DNA of 64,000 nucleotides, from positions 62,001 through 126,000 of the forward strand of contig JACKBA010000012.1 in assembly GCA_020634815.1 (NCBI GenBank), written 5' to 3'. The first letter of the stretch is position 1, and each line of letters starts with the position of its first letter. This document shows, one piece after another, positions 21,293 through 30,808 of the stretch. Source of the stretch: Caldilineaceae bacterium (GTDB lineage Bacteria; Chloroflexota; Anaerolineae; Caldilineales; Caldilineaceae). Under the pieces are notes generated by a model. The model saw nothing but the letters and a program-made list of their open reading frames with translations. It did not search any database and was not told the origin of the DNA. The translations under genes and the position numbers were made by a program.

Positions 21293-21934
21293 ATGGCGAT
21301 CATCAAGTGCGGAGTTCTGTGCGTGCCGGCCTACGACGAGACCGCCGTCGATGCCGTGCGCCGCATGGTGGCGGCCCACGTGCCAGGCGCCGTGGTCGTG
21401 GCGGATCGGCACGTAACCAGTCAGCGCTTTCTGGTGGAGGAGGCGCTGCGCCGCTGGTGCGACGAGGATGAACTCGATCTGGTGCTCACCATTGGCGGCA
21501 CGCTGCCGGCGCCAGGCCCGGGCGCGACCGAGATCGTGCCGGATGCGACGCTGGCCGTGGCGGAGCGGCTGATGCCCGGCATGTCGGAAGCCATGCGCGC
21601 CTACGCACAGGATGAGACCCCGCTGGCCTTGCTCGACCGCGGCGTGGCCGGCATTCGCGGCCGCACGCTGCTTGTCAACCTGCCCGCCGGAGCGGCCGCT
21701 GCGACCCTCTTCCTCGAGGCGATTGCGGAGGTGCTGGCCCCGGTACTGGCCCATCTGCGCGAGGATCCCGCGGCACCGCGCCTGCTCGACGATTCACCCC
21801 CGCCACGCGAAAGGCCGCAGCCTTCGTTGACTGCGGCCTCTGACGATGTCGGTTCTGCTGCGAGCCTGGCACGGCGCAGGCTCGACCCCGAAGAGTTCGC
21901 CGAATATCTACGGCGGCGATCGTCGGGCGCCTAG
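21293..21934 (+). CDS. MogA/MoaB-like molybdopterin-binding domain protein
   Basis: MogA/MoaB proteins adenylylate molybdopterin before molybdenum insertion. 213 residues; an MoCF-type fold is indicated by DLVLTIGGTLPAPGP, EIVPDATLAVAERLMPGMSEAM and GVAGIRGRTLLVNLPAG, in family order. The usual GGTG loop reads GGTL and the following region is altered, so activity is uncertain. The final 45 residues are not conserved and cover a hairpin that looks like the transaldolase terminator on the other strand. Start ATG 21293 has only a weak AGGGAA ribosome-binding site. It stands alone after the ribosomal terminator, with no other moco genes nearby. Confidence 0.75.
   Translation: MAIIKCGVLCVPAYDETAVDAVRRMVAAHVPGAVVVADRHVTSQRFLVEEALRRWCDEDELDLVLTIGGTLPAPGPGATEIVPDATLAVAERLMPGMSEAMRAYAQDETPLALLDRGVAGIRGRTLLVNLPAGAAAATLFLEAIAEVLAPVLAHLREDPAAPRLLDDSPPPRERPQPSLTAASDDVGSAASLARRRLDPEEFAEYLRRRSSGA
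21811..21839 (-). terminator. Probable transaldolase terminator inside the MogA-like gene
   Basis: AGGCCGCAG (21812-21820) and CTGCGGCCT (21831-21839) pair perfectly around 10 bases. Read on the minus strand the hairpin runs into TTT, which fits termination of tal about 110 bases past its stop. It lies within the 3' end of the convergent MogA-like gene. Confidence 0.5.
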
Positions 21935-21945
21935 CGCACGACCAC

Positions 21946-23067
21946 TCAGGCGGCGGCCAGTTCCTTGCGCCGTTCATCGATCGTGTTGAGCAGATCGACA
22001 AAGGAATCGGCAAACTTCTTCACACCGTCGGCTTCCAGTTCCTCGGTTACTTCGTCCATGTCGATGCCGGCTTGCGCCAGCGCCGCCAACGCCCCGCGCG
22101 CGCCGGCCAGATCCTGGTCCACCGTACGCATGGGCGCGCCGTGATCCTTGAAGGCCTCCAGCGTCTGGGGCGGCATGGTATTGACCGTGTGCGGCCCGAT
22201 CAGCGTATCCACATAGATGAGGTCGGGGTAGGCCGGGTTCTTGGTGCTCGTGCTGGCCCAGAGCGGCCGCTGGACCCGTGCGCCGGCTGCCGCCAACGTC
22301 TCCCAACGCGGACCGGCAAACTTTTCCTCGAACTGGGCATAGGCCAGCTTGGCGTTGGCGACCGCCGCCTTGCCCTTGAGCGCCGCATAGCGGATGGCAT
22401 CCGCCGGGTGCGCCGCGCTGAGCTTGTCCAATTGGCCGTCGATATTGACATCGACGCGACTGACAAAGAAACTCGCCACCGATGCCGCACGGTCGACTGG
22501 CTTGCCGGCCTTCATCCGCTCTTCCAGCCCTTGCAAGTAGGCCTCCTTGACATCGGCATAGCGATCGAGGCTGAAGATCAGCGTCACATTGATGTTGATA
22601 CCGTCGGCGATCAACTGACGGATGGCCGGAATGCCGGCCTTGGTCGCGGGCACCTTGACCATCAGGTTCGGCCGTTGCACCGCCGCGTGGAGGCGGCGCG
22701 CTTCAGCGATCGTGGCGTCTGTGTCGTAGGCCAGGTCGGGCGCGACTTCCAGGCTCACGAAGCCGTCGTGCCCGCCGTTGGCGTCGTACACCGGGCGCAG
22801 CACGTCCGCGGCAGCCTGGATGTCGGCAATGGCGAGCCCCTCGAAGATGCTCTTCGGGTCGGTCGTCTCGGCGGCCAGGCGGCGCAAATCGTGGCTGTAG
22901 GCATCGCTTTTGGAGATGGCCTGCTGGAAGATGGTCGGGTTGGAGGTGACGCCGGCCACGCCATCGTCCACCAGCTTCTGCAGCGTGCCCTTCTGGATCA
23001 TGCTTCGTTCGATGAAATCAAGCCAGATGCTCTGGCCTAGTTCGCGCAGGGAAAGAATGCGGTTCAT
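21946..23067 (-). CDS. tal: Transaldolase
   Basis: Transfers a dihydroxyacetone unit between sugar phosphates in the pentose phosphate pathway. 373 residues, the long class found in actinobacteria and cyanobacteria. The start at 23067 follows AAGGAGCAACC; an in-frame extension of 24 codons has no ribosome-binding site. Signatures are GVTSNPTIFQQAI, the Schiff-base lysine in LMVKVPATKAG, NVTLIFSLDRY and ASTSTKNPAYPD. It is convergent with the MogA-like gene. A hairpin lies in its 5' leader and a TATAAT box further upstream. Confidence 0.95.
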   Translation of the reverse strand: MNRILSLRELGQSIWLDFIERSMIQKGTLQKLVDDGVAGVTSNPTIFQQAISKSDAYSHDLRRLAAETTDPKSIFEGLAIADIQAAADVLRPVYDANGGHDGFVSLEVAPDLAYDTDATIAEARRLHAAVQRPNLMVKVPATKAGIPAIRQLIADGININVTLIFSLDRYADVKEAYLQGLEERMKAGKPVDRAASVASFFVSRVDVNIDGQLDKLSAAHPADAIRYAALKGKAAVANAKLAYAQFEEKFAGPRWETLAAAGARVQRPLWASTSTKNPAYPDLIYVDTLIGPHTVNTMPPQTLEAFKDHGAPMRTVDQDLAGARGALAALAQAGIDMDEVTEELEADGVKKFADSFVDLLNTIDERRKELAAA

Positions 23068-23468
23068 GGTTGCTCCTTCATACGCCAATGACTCTCCTCT
23101 GTCGCTCACCGCACAATGATGCGCGGTGAGTCGGTTCATTACCGATCGTCATTATAGATGATCCGCCTACACGGAGAGAATGGCTGTAATCGTCTATCCG
23201 CACGGCGCTCACAAGCAGGCTGTGCGCGTGGGATGCGCTGCGCTCTTGACGCTGCCACAGCCAATTCTGTTTTGACAAAGAGGGCGCGCGGGTGTACTAT
23301 ATTTTTTGTAGTGCCGCCTACTGCGCAGCGATTCCGAGCCACGGATAATGATTCGGCGTGCAAAGAAGGCGCGCATTTCTTTGTGTGGCACTCGCCGCCG
23401 GACCCGCGGCATAATGTCACCGATAGCAAATTGAAGCGATGATTCTCGTTTTGGGAGGAGAGCGAAAA
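23068..23468. other. tal-trxA divergent intergenic region
   Basis: 401 bases without a convincing gene. From left to right it holds the tal ribosome-binding site, a perfect 8-bp hairpin CTCACCGC/GCGGTGAG (23105-23112, 23123-23130), a minus-strand TATAAT (23151-23156) that could drive tal, and a consensus promoter for trxA. A 94-codon open frame across it has no recognisable features. Confidence 0.6.
23272..23300 (+). promoter_or_regulatory. Promoter of trxA
   Basis: TTGACA (23272-23277, perfect -35), 17-base spacer, TACTAT (23295-23300, 4 of 6). The predicted leader is about 160 bases. Confidence 0.7.
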
Positions 23469-23795
23469 ATGGCTAAGCCGATTACTGTTACTGACAAGAC
23501 TTTCGATGAACTAGTCGTTCAGGCTGACACCCCTGTTCTGGTCGACTTCTGGGCCGAGTGGTGTGGCCCGTGCAAGATGATTGCGCCCGTGCTGGAAGAG
23601 ATCGCCGGCGAGATGGATGGCAAGCTGACCATCGGCAAGCTCGACGTCGACCACAACCAGAGCACCGCCATGGCATTTGGCGTCATGAGCATTCCGACGT
23701 TGCTGCTCTTCAAGAATGGCGAGCCGGTGGACCGCATCGTCGGCTTCCAGCCCAAGGCGCAGTTGGTGAACCGCCTGAACAAGCACGTCAGCTAA
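23469..23795 (+). CDS. trxA: Thioredoxin
   Basis: Protein disulfide reductase of the cytoplasm. 108 residues from ATG 23469, preceded by GGGAGGAGAGCG; an in-frame ATG 10 codons earlier lacks such a site. The active site is FWAEWCGPCKM, with the cis-proline loop at MSIPTLLLF and the final helix intact. Single gene with its own promoter and terminator. Confidence 0.98.
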   Translation: MAKPITVTDKTFDELVVQADTPVLVDFWAEWCGPCKMIAPVLEEIAGEMDGKLTIGKLDVDHNQSTAMAFGVMSIPTLLLFKNGEPVDRIVGFQPKAQLVNRLNKHVS

Positions 23796-23813
23796 CAAAA
23801 CGCTCGTGTGATC

Positions 23814-23846
23814 AAGACCGGCACCCATGACGGATGCCGGTCTTTT
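23814..23846 (+). terminator. Terminator of trxA
   Basis: Perfect 10-bp stem AAGACCGGCA (23814-23823) / TGCCGGTCTT (23835-23844), 11-base loop, then TTTT overlapping the arm end. Confidence 0.8.
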
Positions 23847-23876
23847 CTATTGGTGATTGTGGCGCTCGATGCGTCG

Positions 23877-24641
23877 TCAGCGTTTGCGCCGAGCGAGCCG
23901 CAAGGGGATCTCGATGAGCAGCAGCGCACCCCAGATGAGCAGATCGAGCACGAGCAGAAAGACCAGCGCGCCGATTGCGATCTCGAACATGGGGACGGCC
24001 CAGCCCAGCAGGAAGGTGACCGGCGCCAGGGGCAGGCCGACGACGACATAGATCAGCGCGGCAAAGACCGTGTAGAGGATGACGGGCTTGAATGGCTCGC
24101 GGTCGCTGGCGCTGGGCATCATGCTGTTGCCGACGGTGAAGAGTACATATGCCCACACAAGCCCGTCGGCCGTTCCCAGCGCCTCAAAGAAGAGGCCGAC
24201 CGTGTCCAGCAGGCGGCCCGCTTCGAGCGCAGCCAACAGCTCCGGTGTGGCGAAGATGCGCCAGCCGATGAGCGCGATGACGAAGTTGCCGGCCACCAGC
24301 GGCGCCACCCCCACGATGCTCTCGCGCCAGATGTCGCTGCGCTCCACGCTGACGCTGCCCAGGCCGATGTAGTCGCCCTGCTTGGTCGGCCAGACGCGAA
24401 ACTTCCCCGTGCGCAGGCCGACGGCGCGCGCCGCCAGCCAGTGCGCGGATTCGTGTAGCAGCACGCCGGGCAGGAGCACCAGGAAGATGACGACGCTGGC
24501 GAGGTCGGCGGAGCCCGTCAGGTAGTAGGTGACGGCCTGCACGCCCAGGCTGACCTGCCGGCTGAGCCACGCCAACAGAGAGAGCGAGATGGCCAGGGCT
24601 AGAATGGTATAGATCGCAGAGGTAACGTCGAATTCGGCCAC
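23877..24641 (-). CDS. M50-like membrane zinc metalloprotease
   Basis: 254 residues, about five or six membrane spans. The HExxH zinc motif HESAH lies at the end of a hydrophobic span (GVLLHESAHWLAARAVGL), as in site-2 proteases. A later NSMMPSASDRE segment resembles their second ligand motif (N-x-x-P...D). Site-2 proteases cut membrane-anchored substrates within the bilayer; the substrate here is unknown. Start GTG 24641. It is the last gene of a minus-strand set after exosortase, EpsI and a lipoprotein, 31 bases downstream of the latter. Function is inferred from the motifs only. Confidence 0.65.
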   Translation of the reverse strand: MAEFDVTSAIYTILALAISLSLLAWLSRQVSLGVQAVTYYLTGSADLASVVIFLVLLPGVLLHESAHWLAARAVGLRTGKFRVWPTKQGDYIGLGSVSVERSDIWRESIVGVAPLVAGNFVIALIGWRIFATPELLAALEAGRLLDTVGLFFEALGTADGLVWAYVLFTVGNSMMPSASDREPFKPVILYTVFAALIYVVVGLPLAPVTFLLGWAVPMFEIAIGALVFLLVLDLLIWGALLLIEIPLRLARRKR

Positions 24642-24672
24642 GTCGTCCGTTCAGAGTTCTACGTTGGTTGGT

Positions 24673-25236
24673 TCAAGGCTGTTGTGCTTCCAGATTGTAG
24701 GTAAGGCTCTCAAGGAACCAGCACTGCCCGTTTTTGGCCAGCACCCAGCGATCGCCCGCCGGCGCCACCTCGGCGCCGATGCGCGTCGTGGCAGTGACTT
24801 CGGCCCGGTTGCCGTCGATCCGGATCTCCAGGTCGGCCGGTGCGGCGGCTGCCGGTGCGCCGGGAAAAACCGTGCGCACATAGCGGTGGCGGATGGCATC
24901 CTTCTCCCGCCAGAACTGGTCGTCGTCGGCCGTGTCCGGCGTGTTCTTAGCGTTGGCCACGAAGGCGGACTCCGTCCATAACGCCATCAGCGCGTCGATC
25001 TGTTGGGTGACGACATAGTGGCCCTCCGCCTCGATAACGGCACGGATTGCAGCCTCATCGCCCGCCGGTGCGGGATCGAGGTCGCACGAACCGCCTGTCA
25101 CCACCGGCGCGGTACAACTCGCCAGAATCACGCACAAGATTGCCGGCAGCACCAGGATCCGGCCGCTGCGCAGCAGCCAGCTTCGGCCAGAATCGTCACG
25201 GGTTGAAAACAGGCGGGAACACACAGCGGGCAGCAT
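24673..25236 (-). CDS. NTF2-like lipoprotein
   Basis: 187 residues. A hydrophobic segment ends in the lipobox LASC (cysteine near residue 41), so the mature protein should be lipid-anchored at the outer face of the membrane. The N-terminal part before the hydrophobic core is long for a signal peptide, so the true start may be internal. The mature part resembles SnoaL/NTF2-like folds (GDEAAIRAVIEAEGHYVVT, MALWTESAFVANAK, WREKDAIRHRY). Starts 6 bases after epsI on the same strand. Confidence 0.65.
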   Translation of the reverse strand: MLPAVCSRLFSTRDDSGRSWLLRSGRILVLPAILCVILASCTAPVVTGGSCDLDPAPAGDEAAIRAVIEAEGHYVVTQQIDALMALWTESAFVANAKNTPDTADDDQFWREKDAIRHRYVRTVFPGAPAAAAPADLEIRIDGNRAEVTATTRIGAEVAPAGDRWVLAKNGQCWFLESLTYNLEAQQP

Positions 25237-25242
25237 GATGCG

Positions 25243-25967
25243 TCAGGGGAGAGCCTGCGCCAGCTCTGCCGGAGCGCCGGCCTTGCGGAAGAATTCGCGC
25301 ACAAACGCCTCGTGCATCGCCAGCGTCTCTTCGAGCGTGCCGAAGCGTGCCGACGTGGTCTTGAAGAGGACGATGCCGTCGGCCTGGTTGCGTTGCTCGT
25401 CGGGGAAGAGATAGAAGTAGTAAACGACGTGCTCCTCGGGCACGGTGTCGCCCTCAAACAGCTTCTTGCCGTGCAGCCAGAGGCCGTAGATCTCGCCGCC
25501 GTCCTCCAGCGCGGTGGCGTGTGAGCCGAGGTCATACTGCCAGCCGTCGGCATCGTAGCAGATGTCCGGCGCGTGGAAGGGCTGCGAACTGCGGCCGCCC
25601 ACCATCGTCAGCCATAGGTAGCGCCCCTGGTCGTCGTCGTACAGGCGCTGCACGTACTGCTCCGGCTCCAGCAGGATCATGACCTCGCGGTTCGTCTCCG
25701 GGTCGTCCACGCCCTTCCAGGGGCCGACCTCCATGGGCACGTCGTTGAGGTCGTGTCCCAGGTCGAAGCGTGACGTCGCCAGCACGGCCCGTTCGCGCGG
25801 CGTGCGCTGCCAGAAGTCGAGGTCGGTGATGTAAGTGAACTCGTCGCCGGCGGAGAGGCTGGGTGCGCTGCCCAGGGCCGGCGCCAACTGCGGGTAATAG
25901 ACCGCAATCAGGCCGATCGCCAACAACAAGCCAATCGCGACCGCACTCCATGTCGTACGATTCGCCA

Positions 25968-25968
<1 letters not shown>
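25243..25968 (-). CDS. epsI: EpsI-family exosortase-associated protein
   Basis: 241 residues with an N-terminal membrane anchor (residues 7-25). The conserved EpsI region is visible: DLNDVPMEVGPWKGVDDPE, then YLWLTMVGGRSSQPFHAPDICYDADGW in outline, with the H..D.CY....GW core that marks the family. EpsI proteins are encoded next to or fused with exosortases and are thought to work with them in extracellular polymer systems. The start codon overlaps the stop of the exosortase gene (TGATG, on the minus strand), so the two are translationally coupled. Confidence 0.85.
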
Positions 25969-26816
<848 letters not shown>

Positions 26817-26930
26817 GAACGAAAATCCTCAAGAAATCAGCGCGCAACTGCACGGTCACTTGCAGTCGAGGCGCGCGGGCAGGATACCACTTGTCCAGCG
26901 GTACGGTCAAGCGTAACGCCCGAGAAAACG

Positions 26931-26963
26931 ACGGACGGTCGCCAAGTGAGCGACCGTCCGTTT
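26931..26963. terminator. Bidirectional terminator between tpiA and xrt
   Basis: Perfect 12-bp stem ACGGACGGTCGC (26931-26942) / GCGACCGTCCGT (26950-26961), 7-base loop. T-rich bases follow in both directions (TTT on +, CGTTTT on -). It ends the minus-strand glycolytic operon before the exosortase genes. Confidence 0.8.
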
Positions 26964-26999
26964 GGTGTTGTCGGGTAAAAAGACGAGCCGTGCTGCGCG

Positions 27000-27773
27000 C
27001 TATGCGGCTGCGTAGACTTCGCTCGTCTGCTGGACCATGGAGGCGTAGCTCTCCACCTTCAACGCAGCGCCGCCGATCAACGCGCCGTCGATGTCCGGCT
27101 GTTCCATGATCTCGCGGATGTTCTTGTCGTTGGTGCTGCCGCCGTAGAGGATGCGGATCGTCGCCGCCGCCTCGTCGCCGAGCAACTCGCCGACGCTCTG
27201 ACGCACCACGCCGCCGCAGATGTCGTTGGCCTGCTGCGCCGTCGCCGCCTTGCCCGTGCCGATGGCCCAGATCGGCTCGTAGGCGATGACGATGTCGGCC
27301 ATCTGTTCGGCGGTGAAGCCGGCCAGCGCCGCCTTGACCTGCCCGCTGACGAAGGCCTGCGTCTCGCCTGCCTCGTTCTGCGCCAGTGACTCGCCCACGC
27401 AGATGATGGGGGTGAGGCCGGCGGCCAGCGCAGCCAGCGCCTTCTTGTTGACCGTCTCGTCGCTCTCGCAGAAGAACTGGCGCCGCTCGCTGTGTCCGAG
27501 GATCACATAGGTCGCCAGATTCTTGAGCATGGGCGCGCTGATTTCGCCGGTGAAGGCGCCGCTGGCTTCCCAGTGCATGTTCTGCGCGCCGACGGCGATG
27601 TTGCTCCCCATCAGTTCGCTGCTGACCATGGGGAGATCGATAAAGGGCGGGCAGACGACGCGATCGACATTGTCGACGTCGTTGACCTGCTCGCGAATGG
27701 CACGCGCCAGGTCGACCGCTTCGTTGATCGTCTTGTTCATCTTCCAGTTGCCGGCCATCATTGGCTTGCGCAT
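27000..27773 (-). CDS. tpiA: Triosephosphate isomerase
   Basis: Interconverts dihydroxyacetone phosphate and glyceraldehyde-3-phosphate. 257 residues; catalytic Lys in AGNWKMNKT, His in VILGHSERRQ and Glu in AYEPIWAIGTG, then the phosphate-binding ILYGGS and GALIGGAAL loops. The ATG follows AAGGAGTAAGTACC. Last gene of the gap-pgk-unknown-tpiA order, before the strong terminator. Confidence 0.97.
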   Translation of the reverse strand: MRKPMMAGNWKMNKTINEAVDLARAIREQVNDVDNVDRVVCPPFIDLPMVSSELMGSNIAVGAQNMHWEASGAFTGEISAPMLKNLATYVILGHSERRQFFCESDETVNKKALAALAAGLTPIICVGESLAQNEAGETQAFVSGQVKAALAGFTAEQMADIVIAYEPIWAIGTGKAATAQQANDICGGVVRQSVGELLGDEAAATIRILYGGSTNDKNIREIMEQPDIDGALIGGAALKVESYASMVQQTSEVYAAA

Positions 27774-27778
27774 GGTAC

Positions 27779-28234
27779 TTACTCCTTGGATTGTTGTGGG
27801 TGCTCATCGGCCGGATCATCTTGCACGCCGGCCGATGTAGCATCGTCGTTGGTTGGTTGAGGCTGGGATTCTTCGGCGGCTTCCGCCTCCCGGCGCGCCT
27901 CCTCGGCCTGGCGCTCAACTTCGGCATCGTATTCCTCTGCCGTCAGCCAGCGACCGCCCTGCACTTCGTGATTCGTGATCTGCTTCTTGCCGTCGAGCCA
28001 CAATTGTACCTCGACCTGCCCAAAGCAGCGTCGCTCGCCCGACGTGTGCAGCACCTTGCGCACGTAGTAGCCGCCTCCCTCGTCGTCGGCCAGGCTCAGC
28101 TCGTTGAGCAGGTCGACCTGGCCGGCAATCGGTTCGCGGCAGCGGTGATCGACGACGTAGATCGGCAGGTAGCGATTGCTGCCGCCGGGCGCCTTGCCGG
28201 TGAAGAGTGCGGCGATGCGTGAGAAGAGTCCCAT
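27779..28234 (-). CDS. Unknown protein encoded between pgk and tpiA
   Basis: 151 residues, not recognised. It starts MGLFSRIAALFTGK, a short amphipathic or hydrophobic stretch, then a compact region with two conserved-looking cysteines (DHRCREPIAG and GERRCFGQVEV). The last 45 residues are a disordered acidic/glutamine-rich tail. A GGGAGG ribosome-binding site is clear. It lies 12 bases after pgk and 5 bases before tpiA, so it is co-expressed with glycolytic enzymes. A role in that pathway is only inferred from position. Confidence 0.75.
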   Translation of the reverse strand: MGLFSRIAALFTGKAPGGSNRYLPIYVVDHRCREPIAGQVDLLNELSLADDEGGGYYVRKVLHTSGERRCFGQVEVQLWLDGKKQITNHEVQGGRWLTAEEYDAEVERQAEEARREAEAAEESQPQPTNDDATSAGVQDDPADEHPQQSKE

Positions 28235-28246
28235 GAGCCTCCCGTC

Positions 28247-29428
28247 CTATTTGTCGTTCAGCGCAGCCACGCCCGGCAACTCGATGCCTTCGAGGAATTC
28301 CAGGCTGGCGCCGCCGCCGGTGCTGACGTGCGACATCTTGTCCTCGAGGCCGGCGTCGCGGATGGCGGCCGCACTGTCGCCGCCGCCGATGATCGTGGTC
28401 GCGTCCTTGAGGCCGCCCAGAATCTCGGCAACGGCAAAGGTGCCCTTGGCAAACTTCGGGAACTCGAAGACGCCCATGGGGCCGTTCCAGACCACGGTCT
28501 TGGCGCCGGCCAGGCGGTTGGCATAGTGTGCGATGGTTGCCGGGCCGATGTCGAGCGCCATCCACTCGGCCGGCACGTCGTCGGCGCTTACCACATTGTC
28601 GGCGGCATCGGCGGCAAAGGCCTCCGCCACGACCAGGTCCACGGGAAGCTGGATGATGTCGCCGCCCTTGGCCATCAGTTCGCGCGCCGTCTCGAGCGCC
28701 TCGGCCTCGACCAGGCTCTTGCCCATGGCCAGCCCCTGTGCGGCGAGGAAGGTGTTGGCCATGCCACCACCAATGAGAATGACGTCGACCTTGGTGAGCA
28801 GGTTGGAGATGACGCCGATCTTGTCGCTGATCTTGGCGCCGCCCAGGATAGCCACGAAGGGGCGCACCGGGTTTTCCAGCGCGCTGCCGAGGAAGGCCAG
28901 CTCCTTTTCCATGAGGAAGCCGGCGACGGCGGGCAGATGGCGCGCCACGCCTTCAGTGCTGGCGTGGGCGCGGTGCGCGCTGCCAAAGGCATCGTTGACG
29001 TAGACGTCGCCCAGCTTTGCCAGTTCGGCAGCCATGGCAGCGTCGTTCTTCGTCTCGCGCTTGTCGAAGCGAGTGTTTTCCAGCACCAGGACTTCGCCGG
29101 GCCTCAGCGCCGACGCGGCGGCCTCCGCCTCCGGCCCGGTCGTCTGGCCGACAAACTTGACCGGCGCCGTGATCAGCGTCGCCAGGTGGTCGGCGGTGAC
29201 CTTCATGCTGTACTTGGGGTCGGGGCCATCCTTGGGGCGGCCCAGGTGGCTCATAAGGACCACGGCGGCGCCGTGATCGAGCAGGTACTGGATGGTGGGC
29301 AGTGCGGCGCGGATGCGCGCGTCGTCGGTGATCGCGCCGGTTGCCTTGTCCTGCGGCACGTTGAAATCAACGCGGACCAGGGCAGTCTTACCCTGCCAAT
29401 CCACATCTTTGATTGTTTTCTTATCCAT
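28247..29428 (-). CDS. pgk: Phosphoglycerate kinase
   Basis: Makes ATP from 1,3-bisphosphoglycerate. 393 residues, normal length. RVDFNVPQDK, MSHLGRPKDG, the AHRAHASTEGVARHLP segment, AILGGAKISDKIGV and the C-terminal GGGDSAAAIRDAGL and STGGGASLEFLEG nucleotide loops are intact. AGAGGTC precedes the ATG. Second enzyme of the minus-strand operon after gap; the gap between them carries two repeat-built hairpins. Confidence 0.98.
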   Translation of the reverse strand: MDKKTIKDVDWQGKTALVRVDFNVPQDKATGAITDDARIRAALPTIQYLLDHGAAVVLMSHLGRPKDGPDPKYSMKVTADHLATLITAPVKFVGQTTGPEAEAAASALRPGEVLVLENTRFDKRETKNDAAMAAELAKLGDVYVNDAFGSAHRAHASTEGVARHLPAVAGFLMEKELAFLGSALENPVRPFVAILGGAKISDKIGVISNLLTKVDVILIGGGMANTFLAAQGLAMGKSLVEAEALETARELMAKGGDIIQLPVDLVVAEAFAADAADNVVSADDVPAEWMALDIGPATIAHYANRLAGAKTVVWNGPMGVFEFPKFAKGTFAVAEILGGLKDATTIIGGGDSAAAIRDAGLEDKMSHVSTGGGASLEFLEGIELPGVAALNDK

Positions 29429-29459
29429 GGCGATTGACCTCTTGCGGGTACAAAAAGAA

Positions 29460-29513
29460 AAACGTGAAACGTGAAGCGAAGTCGAACGACTTCATGCGCC
29501 ACGTTTCACGTTT
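29460..29513. repeat. Word-repeat hairpin (CGTGAAA family) between gap and pgk
   Basis: AAACGTGAAACGTG (29460-29473) pairs perfectly with CACGTTTCACGTTT (29500-29513). Inside it a second stem AAGTC-GAAC-GACTT caps the structure. Each arm is a tandem repeat of CGTGAAA. Confidence 0.85.
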
Positions 29514-29532
29514 CATGAGCGAGTGCGATGGG

Positions 29533-29590
29533 AGACTGGAGATTGGAGATTGTCGCATGCGGCGCCGCAGCTCCTCAATCCCCAATCTCT
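29533..29590. repeat. Word-repeat hairpin (GGAGATT family) between gap and pgk
   Basis: GGAGATTGGAGATTG (29538-29552) pairs with CAATCCCCAATCTCT (29576-29590) at 13 of 15 positions. The top holds the perfect palindrome TGCGGCGCCGCA (29558-29569). The same GGAGATTGGAGATT word occurs after eno. Confidence 0.8.
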
Positions 29591-29596
29591 ACTCGT

Positions 29597-30607
<1,011 letters not shown>

Positions 30608-30621
30608 TTGAAAGCTCCTTT

Positions 30622-30656
30622 ATTGTGGAAAAAACACAATTCGATATCAACACAAT
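30622..30656 (-). promoter_or_regulatory. Possible operator repeats in the gap leader
   Basis: On the + strand: ATTGTG (30622-30627), CACAAT (30635-30640) and CACAAT (30651-30656). The first two form an inverted repeat with a 7-base spacer, and the last two are direct repeats 16 bases apart. They sit just upstream of the gap ribosome-binding site, where a repressor or RNA structure could act. Confidence 0.4.
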
Positions 30657-30808
30657 GGTTGGGGAACTACTTGGTATCTTTGTGCCCGAGCGGGCAATTA
30701 CGGTGCCTCCATCCACTTCAGCAACGAAGACCGGATACTATGTGTCTATTTTACCATTAGTCCCCAAAAAGGTGTATTTTGCGTGTTGGACAATTTTCCC
30801 GATTCGCC

